From Frankia sp. (GTDB taxonomy: Bacteria > Actinomycetota > Actinomycetes > Frankiales > Frankiaceae), in assembly GCA_019689615.1 (NCBI GenBank), contig JADGHD010000283.1, positions 1-6,640 on the forward strand: DNA of 6,640 nucleotides. The letters are read 5' to 3'. The notes under the pieces were generated by a model. It was not told the DNA's origin. It saw only the letters and a list, made by a program, of their open reading frames with translations, and did no database searches. Shown here in pieces: positions 1 to 6,190 of the stretch. Both the position numbers and the translations under genes were made by a program. The stretch's first letter is position 1, and the number at the start of each line of letters is the position of its first letter.

Positions 1-286
1 AGCCCGCCCCCCGCTCGCCGACGCCGACGCCCGGCCTGGCGACGGCGGCCGGCTGGCCGGCCGGATGGGCGAGCTCCCCCCGCCCGGGCCAGGCTGGCAG
101 AACCAGCGCCGCCGCGGGATCCGCGCCGCCGCCCGCCGGCCCGACCCCGGCGGTGCCGCCGGGGTCGGCAGCCCCACCGTGGACCAGCCGCAGGCCCCCG
201 GCCGGGTGGGCGGCCGGCTGGCCTGGCTCGGCCGTGACCACCTGCCGGTCCCGCGGGGCTGGCCGGGACCGATCATGACTGGACAC
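1..286 (-). CDS. Partial unrecognised protein, second gene of the ftsK-like operon
   Basis: This is an open frame of 95 codons that begins with GTG at 286 and runs off the left edge without a stop. A GGAG at 295-298 lies 8 nt before the GTG, and the start is 38 nt past the stop of the FtsK-like gene on the same strand, so co-transcription is likely. Roughly 88% of codons end in G or C, as expected for a gene in this genome. The visible part begins MSSHDRSRPAPRDRQVV and then becomes rich in Ala, Gly and Pro, with a more ordinary stretch LRLVHGG near residues 33-39. I recognise no domain, signal peptide or membrane segment. The high share of G/C at second codon positions and the low-complexity composition leave open that this is non-coding 3' sequence; an alternative ATG at 276 in another frame gives an Arg/Pro-rich product that looks worse. 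Confidence 0.45.
   Translation of the reverse strand, partial: MSSHDRSRPAPRDRQVVTAEPGQPAAHPAGGLRLVHGGAADPGGTAGVGPAGGGADPAAALVLPAWPGRGELAHPAGQPAAVARPGVGVGERGAG
141..168. repeat. 13-bp perfect inverted repeat with 2-nt centre
   Basis: Arms at 141-153 (CCGACCCCGGCGG) and 156-168 (CCGCCGGGGTCGG) are perfectly complementary around TG, so the RNA would form a very stable stem with a 4-6 nt effective loop. It lies about 160 nt past the stop of the FtsK-like gene and inside the tentative downstream reading frame, where it would encode a Gly/Pro-rich segment. There is no T tract. It could be a terminator of the FtsK-like transcript if the downstream frame is not a gene; otherwise it may be a by-product of GC-rich codons. 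Confidence 0.4.
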
Positions 287-294
287 TGACGCCG

Positions 295-298
295 CTCC
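295..298 (-). promoter_or_regulatory. Ribosome binding site for the partial gene at 286
   Basis: GGAG on the minus strand, 8 nt before the GTG at 284-286. It is the main argument for choosing that start, because the frame itself continues upstream of it. Confidence 0.4.
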
Positions 299-324
299 GT
301 CCTCTCCCGGTGCGGCCGGGCGCG

Positions 325-3300
325 CTACCCGCGCCCGGCCGGCTCATCGAACACCCCGATCGTCCTCGCCGCGCCGGCCGTGCCCGCACCGGAGGGCCGG
401 CCCGCCGCCTGGCCGCCCGCTGGGCCGGCCGGCCCGGAGCCGGCCAGCGCGGAGCGGGTGGCCAGCGGGGCGAACGGCACGACCGTGCGCGGCTCCGCGC
501 GGGCGTGCCGGTCGAACAGCACCGCCCGGTTGCCGGCGGTGCTGGCCACGACCGTGCGGTGGCCGGCGAGCGCGAACAGGTCGGTGCCCGGCACGCCCAC
601 CGACACCCAGGCGGCGACATCGTCGCGGTGGCCGGGCCCGAGGTCGTCCAGCAGCCGGGACGGGCCGCGCCACCAGCCGAGCAGGTGCACCCGCACCGCC
701 GGGCCGCGGCGGGTGAGCAGCCGGAAGTCGTCCAGGCCGGTGCGCCGGCCCGGGCCGGCCGCGCTCGGCCCCTCCAGCGCCGCGCGCCCCGCGTCGGCCG
801 CGAAGAGCACCACCAGCCGGGTCGGGAACACCCCGCCCGGCTGGCCGGCCAGGCCGGCCTCCTCCCGCCGGGTGACGTCGCTGGCCGCGTCGGCGATCAC
901 GGCGGCCAGGCCGGTCAGCGCGGTCGCCGTCACCGCGCCGGCGTGCCCGGCCGCCCGCAGCGCCGCCGCCAGCTCGTCGACCGCCGCCAGCGCCTCCGGG
1001 CTCGCCGCGACCAGGTCGACCCGCAGCCCGCCGGGGGGCAGCTGCGCGGCCACGCTGCGCACCGCCGCCTGCAGCACCCCGGTCGCCTCGCGCCGCAGCG
1101 GGCCCAGGACCGCGAAGTTGCGGCCCGGCTGCGGCCACAGCCGCACCCCGACCGCGGGCGGGGACAGATCGAGCGGCACGCCGACGAGCGCGAGCGGGTC
1201 GGCGCCGCCCGGCAGGCCCGCCGCCCCCGCCTCGGCCAGCTCGTCGAGCGGGGCGGCCGTCGGGTCGTCCGGCTGCGTGCCGGCCGTCCCGGCGGCGTCG
1301 AGAGCGGCCGGGGCCGGCGCGCCGCGCAGCGCCAGGAACGCCGGGTTGTCGTCGAGGACGGCGGGCGCGTGGCCGACGAACACCCGGGGCGGGCGCGGCG
1401 GGTGGCCGCGGCGCGCCGCCGCGGCCGCAAGCCCTGCCCGCAGCCCGCCGACCGTCTCCGGGTCCGGCAGGGCGACCTGGACCTGCTCGTTGCCGGCCGG
1501 GTGGCCGTTGCGCCGGTTCACGATCGCCTGGCCGACGCCGGCCAGCGCCCCCGCCGCCTCGTTCGCGGTCGACAGCAGCACCCGGGACTCGCTGATCGAG
1601 GTGCGCAGCGCGACCCGCAGCGCGAACTGCCCGAAGATCGACCCCCGCTTGCCCGCGGTCGCGTCCAGCGCGTCGATGCCGGACAGCGTCTGGCTGGCCA
1701 GCAGCAGGTGGATCCCGTAGGCCCGGCCCTGGCGGGCCAGCGTCTCCAGGTGGGCGACCGCCTCCCGGGCGACGGTGTCCAGCGGGGACAGCATCACCTG
1801 GAACTCGTCGATGACCACCAGGATGCGCGGCCACGGCCCGCCGCCGGGGCGCGCGGCCCGCAGGGCCCGCAGGTCACGGGCGCCGGCGGCGCGCATCGCC
1901 ACCGCCCGGCGGGCCATCTCGGCCCGCACGTGCCGCAGCACCGCCACGCCGAACTCCCGGTCGCTGTCCATGCCGACCGTCTCGGCGTGTGGCAGGAAGA
2001 ACGGGTCGTGCGGGCGCGGGCCGAACTGGGCGAACTCCAGGCCCTCCTTGAAGTCCAGCAGGTGCAGCCGCAGCTGGTCCGGCCCGTACCGGGCGGCCAG
2101 CCCGTAGATCACCGCCAGCAGCAGGGTCGACTTGCCCGCGCCGGCCTGCCCGCCGACCAGGCCGTGCACGGTGTCGTCGTCGAAGGTCAGCGCGCACGGC
2201 CCGTCCGGCCCGAACGCGACCGGCACCGTGAGCCCCCCGGCGCTGTCGTGCTCCCAGAGCCGGTCGGGCAGCAGCGCGCCGAGGCCGGGGGAGCGCGCGG
2301 CGTCGGTCGCGGCCGCCGCGACGCTGGCCGCCACCGCGGCGACCAGCTCGGCCGGCGGCGGCTGGTCGAGCAGGCAGTCCAGCCCGGGCGCGAGCGAGCA
2401 GCGCCACCGACCGCCGCCGCCCGCGCCCGGCCCGGCCGCCCAGTCCGCCTGGCCGTCGTCGGTGTCGTTCACCGCGGTCAGCGCCACCTCGCCGGGCAGC
2501 GGGCCGGCGGGCGCCCGGCCGGTGGGCGGGGCGTCGGGGTCCACCGGCTCGGTCACCGCGACCACGTGCACCCCGCAGGCCGGGCCCTGCGCGGCCAGCC
2601 CCAGCAGCGCCTTGGCCGACTCCTCCGGCAGCGACGGCCAGGCCAGCAGGACCAGCAGCCGCCACGGCTCGGCCCGCGGCAGCCCGGCGTCCTCGCGTTC
2701 CCGCAGGGTGGCGAACGACCCGCCGAGCCGGTCGACGGTGATCCGCCCGACGTGGGCGGACAGGTCGGCCAGCGTCGCCTCCAGCTGGGCGCGGGTGGTC
2801 AGGGTCGGCCCGACCACCCCGGCGGCGCGCAGCGGCGCGAAGCCGGCGAGCCCCGCGCCGAGCTCGACGGGGTCGTAGACGCTGACCTCGACGCGGCCGG
2901 GCGGCGCGGCGGCGAGGATCCGGGTGAGCAGCCCGCGGACCAGGTCGACCGCCTCGTGGCGGCGGGCGGCCGGCGCGGTCACCCGCAGGTTCCCGGCGTC
3001 CAGCAGCGGCAGCGCCAGCGGCACCACGCCGGCCGGGGCGTCCGGGACGAGCACCCGCCCGGCGCGCCACAGCCCCGGGTGGAACCGCCGCCGCCCGGAG
3101 CCGGCGGGCGCGCCGGCGGCCGTGACCTGCGCCCAGGCACGGGCCCCCCCGCCGGCGCCGGCCAGCCCCGGGGCCTGGGAGTGCACGAGGTCCGTGGCCG
3201 CCGGAAGCCCCGCCGGCGCCGCCTGCGCCTGGCCGGGCGGCTGGCCTGCCGGGGTGGTGGGGGGCGCGCTCTCCAGCCGGTCGGCGTGCTCGTCGAGCCG

Positions 3301-3378
3301 GTCCGCGAGGGCGAGCGCGGCGGCGAGCGTTGACTGGATGGAGGCCGCGAGGACGCGGGCCCGCCGGCTGCCAGACAC
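325..3378 (-). CDS. FtsK/SpoIIIE-family ATPase with one active and two degenerate ATPase-like modules
   Basis: A 1017-aa protein of the FtsK/HerA ATPase superfamily, whose members are ring motors that move DNA or protein using ATP. Residues 1-36 look like an amphipathic helix or short coiled coil, followed by an Ala/Pro/Gly-rich linker to about residue 105. The central module (about 385-635) has Walker A GGQAGAGKS at 409-417, Walker B ILVVIDEF at 519-526 with D524 and E525, and the family signature LARQGRAYGIHLLLASQT at 547-564. Segments about 115-280 and 740-940 repeat the same order of elements without Walker residues. No membrane helix is evident and there is no C-terminal winged-helix gamma domain, so this is not the septal FtsK. 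Start GTG 3376-3378 is preceded by GGGAGG at 5 nt spacing. Known relatives include EccC of type VII secretion and SpoIIIE; the substrate here is unknown. Family assignment is firm, role is not. Confidence 0.93.
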   Translation of the reverse strand: MSGSRRARVLAASIQSTLAAALALADRLDEHADRLESAPPTTPAGQPPGQAQAAPAGLPAATDLVHSQAPGLAGAGGGARAWAQVTAAGAPAGSGRRRFHPGLWRAGRVLVPDAPAGVVPLALPLLDAGNLRVTAPAARRHEAVDLVRGLLTRILAAAPPGRVEVSVYDPVELGAGLAGFAPLRAAGVVGPTLTTRAQLEATLADLSAHVGRITVDRLGGSFATLREREDAGLPRAEPWRLLVLLAWPSLPEESAKALLGLAAQGPACGVHVVAVTEPVDPDAPPTGRAPAGPLPGEVALTAVNDTDDGQADWAAGPGAGGGGRWRCSLAPGLDCLLDQPPPAELVAAVAASVAAAATDAARSPGLGALLPDRLWEHDSAGGLTVPVAFGPDGPCALTFDDDTVHGLVGGQAGAGKSTLLLAVIYGLAARYGPDQLRLHLLDFKEGLEFAQFGPRPHDPFFLPHAETVGMDSDREFGVAVLRHVRAEMARRAVAMRAAGARDLRALRAARPGGGPWPRILVVIDEFQVMLSPLDTVAREAVAHLETLARQGRAYGIHLLLASQTLSGIDALDATAGKRGSIFGQFALRVALRTSISESRVLLSTANEAAGALAGVGQAIVNRRNGHPAGNEQVQVALPDPETVGGLRAGLAAAAARRGHPPRPPRVFVGHAPAVLDDNPAFLALRGAPAPAALDAAGTAGTQPDDPTAAPLDELAEAGAAGLPGGADPLALVGVPLDLSPPAVGVRLWPQPGRNFAVLGPLRREATGVLQAAVRSVAAQLPPGGLRVDLVAASPEALAAVDELAAALRAAGHAGAVTATALTGLAAVIADAASDVTRREEAGLAGQPGGVFPTRLVVLFAADAGRAALEGPSAAGPGRRTGLDDFRLLTRRGPAVRVHLLGWWRGPSRLLDDLGPGHRDDVAAWVSVGVPGTDLFALAGHRTVVASTAGNRAVLFDRHARAEPRTVVPFAPLATRSALAGSGPAGPAGGQAAGRPSGAGTAGAARTIGVFDEPAGRG

Positions 3379-3383
3379 GCAGA

Positions 3384-3389
3384 CCTCCC
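3384..3389 (-). promoter_or_regulatory. Ribosome binding site of the FtsK-like gene
   Basis: GGGAGG on the minus strand with 5 nt to the GTG at 3376-3378. This near-consensus site decides the start codon and excludes longer versions. Confidence 0.75.
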
Positions 3390-3493
3390 GCGACCAGCCC
3401 CGCGGCGCGCCGACGCCGCCGGATGACGATGGTGACGCGGCGCCGGTGCTGGTCGGACGGGCGCCGACCGCTCGGCACCAACGTCAACCCATC

Positions 3494-3499
3494 ACGCTA
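3494..3499 (-). promoter_or_regulatory. Possible -10 box for the FtsK-like gene
   Basis: TAGCGT on the minus strand fits the TANNNT pattern common in actinobacterial promoters and lies in one of the less GC-rich patches upstream of the gene. Initiation about 7 nt downstream would give a leader of roughly 110 nt. No convincing -35 box sits 16-19 nt further upstream, so this is only a candidate. Confidence 0.22.
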
Positions 3500-3593
3500 G
3501 CCAGGAAGCGCCGACAGGCACGACGTTTTCCGCAACTGCGTGGCAGCGACGCCGTCCCGGACGTTACCGGACTGCGCCGGGCGGTGACCTACC

Positions 3594-3654
3594 GGCCACA
3601 CCCGTCCGCCGTGTCCGGGCCACACCGGGTCGACACCGCGGACGGGTGTGGCCC
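3594..3654. repeat. Compound inverted repeat with two competing hairpins
   Basis: Arms at 3594-3609 and 3638-3653 are a perfect 16-bp inverted repeat (GGCCACACCCGTCCGC and its complement). After one C-C mismatch the stem continues with GTGTC 3611-3615 paired to GACAC 3632-3636. A second copy of the outer half-motif, GGGCCACACC at 3617-3626, is also perfectly complementary to 3645-3654, so the right arm can pair with either left partner. GGCCACACC thus occurs at 3594-3602 and 3618-3626, and inverted at 3645-3653. It lies between two divergent promoters, where a terminator would not be expected on either transcript. It may be a multi-site operator, a structured RNA or a small palindromic repeat element. 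Confidence 0.75.
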
Positions 3655-3808
3655 GCGGCAGCGCCCGGCCGGCGCCGGGGCGGCGGTGCGCGTCGGTCCG
3701 GTAGCCGACAGCGGCAATGCGCCGGCCCCTTCCCCGCGGCGGCGGAGGGCCTGGCAGGGTGGGGCGCACGGAACGTGGGCGTGCGGACGATGCCCGGGCG
3801 ACGGGCGT

Positions 3809-3815
3809 GAGGAGG
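3809..3815 (+). promoter_or_regulatory. Ribosome binding site of the HAD phosphatase gene
   Basis: GAGGAGG ends 5 nt before the GTG at 3821-3823. The reading frame stays open far upstream of this point, so the site is what fixes the start. Confidence 0.7.
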
Positions 3816-3820
3816 CGGGC

Positions 3821-4414
3821 GTGGACGAGGCGAGCGGCCGGCTGGTCGACGGCGCGGCGCCGCCCGCCCGACCGCCCGCGCCGGCCGACGCGTCCGGCAC
3901 GGTGGGTGCCAGCGGCGGCGGCCCGCGCGCGGATGGGCAGCGGCCGCTGGCGGTCATCGACGTGGACGGGGTGGTCGCCGACGTCCGCCACCGGCTGCGC
4001 TACCTGCGCCAGCGCCCCGGCAACTGGGAGGCGTTCTTCGCCGCGGCGGCGGACGACCCGCCGCTGCCGGTCGGGGTGGCGCTGGTGCGCGACCTGGCCG
4101 CCGAGCACGACATCGTCTGGCTGACCGGCCGGCCGCAGCGCTGGCGCGCCGACACCCGCCGCTGGCTCGCCGCGCACGGCCTGCCCGCGGGCACCCTGCG
4201 GATGCGCCCGGACGACGACCGCCGGCCCGCCCGCGTGTTCAAGCGCGCCGAGCTGCGCCGGCTGGGCGCCACCCGCCGGGTCGCGGTGGTCGTCGACGAC
4301 GACCCGGCCGTGATCGCCCTGCTGGAGCGGGACGGCTGGCCGGTGCTGCGGGCCGACTGGCTGCCCTACGAGGACACCCTCGGCAACGCGCAGGAGGTCG
4401 AGGGCCGCACCTGA
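3821..4414 (+). CDS. HAD-superfamily phosphatase, similar to the 3'-phosphatase domain of polynucleotide kinase
   Basis: A 197-aa protein starting at GTG 3821. Residues 1-41 are an Ala/Pro/Gly-rich tail; the catalytic domain follows. All four HAD motifs are visible: I, IDVDGVV with nucleophile D47 and acid/base D49; II, WLTGRP with T102; III, K141 in VFKRAEL; IV, VVVDDDP with D159 and D160. A short insert after motif I (about 55-82) resembles a small helical cap. Motif spacing and the phrases DVDGxxA, TGRP, RRWLAAHGLP and VVDDDP recall the C-terminal phosphatase of T4 polynucleotide kinase, which removes 3'-phosphates from nucleic acid ends. No kinase P-loop is present, so the protein would be phosphatase only. 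It is divergent from the FtsK-like gene and converges on bioA. HAD membership is firm; the nucleic-acid substrate is an inference, and a nucleotide or small-molecule phosphatase is possible. Confidence 0.9.
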   Translation: MDEASGRLVDGAAPPARPPAPADASGTVGASGGGPRADGQRPLAVIDVDGVVADVRHRLRYLRQRPGNWEAFFAAAADDPPLPVGVALVRDLAAEHDIVWLTGRPQRWRADTRRWLAAHGLPAGTLRMRPDDDRRPARVFKRAELRRLGATRRVAVVVDDDPAVIALLERDGWPVLRADWLPYEDTLGNAQEVEGRT

Positions 4415-4415
4415 C

Positions 4416-4455
4416 CACGGCCGGCATCGGCCGGGCCAGCGGGCCGTGCCCGGCC
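4416..4455. terminator. Candidate bidirectional terminator between the HAD gene and bioA
   Basis: The 43-bp gap between the convergent stops holds two overlapping perfect inverted repeats: CACGGCC 4416-4422 with GGCCGTG 4442-4448, and GGCCGGGC 4429-4436 with GCCCGGCC 4448-4455. Either fold gives a GC-rich stem-loop usable from both directions. There is no T tract, which is common for actinobacterial terminators. Position is the strongest argument. Confidence 0.5.
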
Positions 4456-4457
4456 GG

Positions 4458-5825
4458 TCAGCCCGTCGTCCTGGCCACCGCCTCCACCATCGCCGCCGTG
4501 ATCGTCGCGATGTCCTCGCTGGAGGTGACGAACGGCGGCATGGTGTAGACGAGGCGGCCGAACGGGCGGACCCACACCCCGAGGTCGACGAGCAGCGGCT
4601 GGATGACCGCCATGTCCACCGGCTCGCGGGTCTCGATCACGCCGACCGCGCCGATCGTGCGGACCTCGGCGACGCCCGGCAGGCCGGCGGCGGGGGCGAG
4701 GCCGGCGGCCAGCTCCGCCTCGATCCGGCGCACCGCCGCCTGCCAGGGGGAGGACAGCAGCAGCTCGACGCTGGCGTTCGCGACCGCGGCCGCCAGCGGG
4801 TTGGCCATGAACGTCGGCCCGTGCATGAACGCGCCGGCGGGGGAGGCGCACACCCCGTCGGCGACCTCGTCGGTGCACAGCGTCGCGGCCATGGTCAGGT
4901 AGCCGCCGGTCAGCGCCTTGCCGACGCACATGATGTCCGGGCTGACCCCGGCGTGGCCGCAGCCGAACAGCTGCCCGGTCCGGCCGAACCCGGTGGCGAT
5001 CTCGTCGGCGATCAGCAGCGCCTCGTGCTCGTCGCACAGCTGGCGCAGCCGGGCCAGGAACGCGGGCGCGTAGGCGCGCATCGCGCCGGCGCCCTGCAGC
5101 ACCGGCTCGACGATGACGGCGGCGACCTCGTGCGCGTGCTCGGCCAGCAGCCGGGCGACCGGCGCGACGTCGGCTTCGGTGCACTCGTCGGTGAAGCCGC
5201 AGGCCGGCGCCGGGGCGAACAGGTGGCGGGGGAGCAGGCCGGTGAACAGGTGGTGCATCCCGGTGTCCGGGTCGCAGACCGCCATCGCGCCGGAGGTGTC
5301 GCCGTGGTAGCCGCGGCGGATGGTCAGCAGCCGGGTGCGGCCCGGCCGGCCGCGCCCGATCTGGTACTGCAGCGCCATCTTGATGGCGACCTCGACCGAC
5401 ACCGAGCCGGAGTCGCAGAAGAAGACCCTGCTCAGCGGCGCCGGGGTGACCCGGACCAGGGTCTCGGCCAGCCGGACCGCCGGCTCGTGGGTCAGCCCAC
5501 CGAACATGACGTGGGCCATGGTGTCGATCTGGGCGTGCGCGGCGGCGTCGAGGACCGGGTGGCGGTAGCCGTGGATCGCCGCCCACCATGACGACATCCC
5601 GTCGATGACCTCCCGCCCGTCGGCGAGGGTGAGCCGCACCCCGGACGCCGAGGCCACCGGGAACAGCGGTGCGCCCGCCGCGGCGTCACCCACCGGGGCG
5701 TACGGGTGCCACAGCACCGCCCGGTCCCGCTCCACCAGCCGCGCCGCCGCCACCGCCGCATCGGCGGGCGCCGTGGTCGCCGGGGCATCCGGGGCGGCGG
5801 CCCGCGGTTCGTCGATCCGCTGCAC
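4458..5825 (-). CDS. bioA: Adenosylmethionine-8-amino-7-oxononanoate aminotransferase (DAPA synthase)
   Basis: A 455-aa PLP-dependent class III aminotransferase that converts 7-keto-8-aminopelargonate (KAPA) to 7,8-diaminopelargonate with S-adenosylmethionine as amino donor, the antepenultimate step of biotin synthesis in the cytosol. It aligns with E. coli BioA along its length. Visible landmarks are HPY with Y42, SSWW at 78-81 (substrate-binding tryptophans), GYHGDT with Y173, DEIATGFGRTG with D274, the PLP lysine K303 in VGKALTGGY, HGPTF with T338, and R420 in RPFGRLVY. Residues 1-30 are an Ala-rich extension absent from E. coli. I chose GTG 5823-5825; the preceding GAGTGGGG is a weak ribosome site. 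Longer starts reach into the operator near 5906, and GTG at codon 31 would give a length closer to the family norm. No other bio gene is in the window, and the gene appears monocistronic. Confidence 0.97.
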   Translation of the reverse strand: MQRIDEPRAAAPDAPATTAPADAAVAAARLVERDRAVLWHPYAPVGDAAAGAPLFPVASASGVRLTLADGREVIDGMSSWWAAIHGYRHPVLDAAAHAQIDTMAHVMFGGLTHEPAVRLAETLVRVTPAPLSRVFFCDSGSVSVEVAIKMALQYQIGRGRPGRTRLLTIRRGYHGDTSGAMAVCDPDTGMHHLFTGLLPRHLFAPAPACGFTDECTEADVAPVARLLAEHAHEVAAVIVEPVLQGAGAMRAYAPAFLARLRQLCDEHEALLIADEIATGFGRTGQLFGCGHAGVSPDIMCVGKALTGGYLTMAATLCTDEVADGVCASPAGAFMHGPTFMANPLAAAVANASVELLLSSPWQAAVRRIEAELAAGLAPAAGLPGVAEVRTIGAVGVIETREPVDMAVIQPLLVDLGVWVRPFGRLVYTMPPFVTSSEDIATITAAMVEAVARTTG

Positions 5826-5892
5826 GGCCCCACTCTGCCCGATCGCCGGCCGGGGCCGTCCGGCCGAGCGACCGGGAGCACGTTGTGCCCAC

Positions 5893-5898
5893 AAGATA
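5893..5898 (-). promoter_or_regulatory. Candidate -10 box of bioA
   Basis: TATCTT on the minus strand fits TANNNT and stands out in a GC-rich background. Initiation near 5886 would give a leader of about 60 nt to the GTG at 5825. The -35 area is GC-rich without a recognisable box, as in many regulated actinobacterial promoters. Confidence 0.4.
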
Positions 5899-5913
5899 GT
5901 CAACACTGTTGAC
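5899..5913. promoter_or_regulatory. Perfect 15-bp dyad, candidate operator of bioA
   Basis: GTCAACACTGTTGAC is a 7+1+7 perfect inverted repeat immediately upstream of the candidate -10 box of bioA, exactly where a repressor would block RNA polymerase. Biotin genes are commonly controlled by BirA, BioR or, in corynebacteria and mycobacteria, the TetR-family BioQ. The half-site GTCAAC/GTTGAC has a loose likeness to BirA and BioQ half-sites, but the spacing matches neither consensus as I recall it, so the regulator is unassigned. Confidence 0.55.
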
Positions 5914-5928
5914 GCCGCCCGGGCGGCG
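5913..5928. repeat. 16-bp perfect palindrome next to the bioA operator
   Basis: CGCCGCCCGGGCGGCG is self-complementary with no spacer and shares its first base with the 15-bp dyad before it. It could fold as a 6-bp stem with a CCGG loop. It may extend the regulatory region of bioA, although a GC palindrome can also arise easily at this base composition. Confidence 0.4.
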
Positions 5929-6078
5929 CGTGACGATCACGAGCCTGGCCATGTGCCCGTGACCCGGGGGCCGCGGAGCGCGCTCGGTCGAGCCGCGGCC
6001 GCCCCCGCACCCACGGGCGACGACGCCACGCGAGTGCGCGGCGCGGCACACCATGTGGACGCGCTGTGATCTCTCATC
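5929..6078. other. Non-coding stretch, nothing recognised
   Basis: Between the bioA control region and the stem-loop at 6079 I find no ribosome site with a plausible frame, no tRNA-like arms and no repeat of note. Open frames here are Arg/Pro/Ala-rich and look like shadows. Confidence 0.5.
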
Positions 6079-6109
6079 CCGGGACCGCGCCGTCGCGGCG
6101 CGGTCCCGG
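6079..6109. terminator. 13-bp stem, 5-nt loop hairpin, terminator-like
   Basis: CCGGGACCGCGCC at 6079-6091 pairs perfectly with GGCGCGGTCCCGG at 6097-6109 around the loop GTCGC. This is among the strongest simple hairpins in the window and has the form of an actinobacterial factor-independent terminator without a T tract. No recognised gene ends just before it on either strand, so what it terminates is unclear: perhaps a short RNA from 5929-6078, or leftward read-through into bioA. Confidence 0.5.
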
Positions 6110-6190
6110 TCGGCCGGGGCGGGACGGGTACCCCCGGCGGGTGTGGCCAGGTCGGCGCAGGTCCGGGCGGGCGAGCGGGCTCGCGACCGG

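Larger units (their letters stand above)
3379..3820. other. Divergent intergenic region between the FtsK-like and HAD genes
   Basis: These 442 nt separate two divergently transcribed genes. I see no credible gene: the open frames crossing it lack ribosome binding sites and have amino-acid compositions typical of shadow frames. It holds a compound hairpin (3594-3654), a small dyad CGTCCCGGACG at 3553-3563, an AT-richer patch near 3490-3535 that probably contains the leftward promoter, and the leader of the HAD gene. No clear rightward promoter could be read. Confidence 0.6.

Noticed and set aside
310..3333. A 1007-codon open frame on the plus strand opposite the FtsK-like gene
   Set aside because: It is Arg/Gly/Gln-rich with no recognisable domain or ribosome site. 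Very long antisense frames are expected at this GC content because stop codons are rare, and the minus strand carries clear ATPase motifs.
1874..3487. A 537-codon minus-strand frame overlapping the FtsK-like gene
   Set aside because: It is an Arg/Ala/Gly-rich frame-shifted shadow with no motif; the overlapping frame is confirmed by Walker A and B.
2924..3820. Longer version of the HAD gene beginning upstream at 2924
   Set aside because: The extension runs through the start of the FtsK-like gene and the intergenic hairpin, is Ser/Arg/Pro-rich, and has no good ribosome site. GAGGAGG at 3809-3815 supports the start at 3821.
4446..5591. A 381-codon plus-strand frame opposite bioA
   Set aside because: Its composition is typical of an antisense shadow, and bioA on the other strand is conserved from end to end.
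5823..5906. bioA starting at GTG 5906
   Set aside because: This start lies inside the 15-bp dyad and upstream of the candidate -10 box, so it would probably not be transcribed, and the extra residues do not match the family.
6138..6148. CGGGTGTGGCC, an 11-base copy of part of the hairpin arm at 3643-3653
   Set aside because: It has no inverted partner nearby, and an 11-base GC-rich match can occur by chance in this window.
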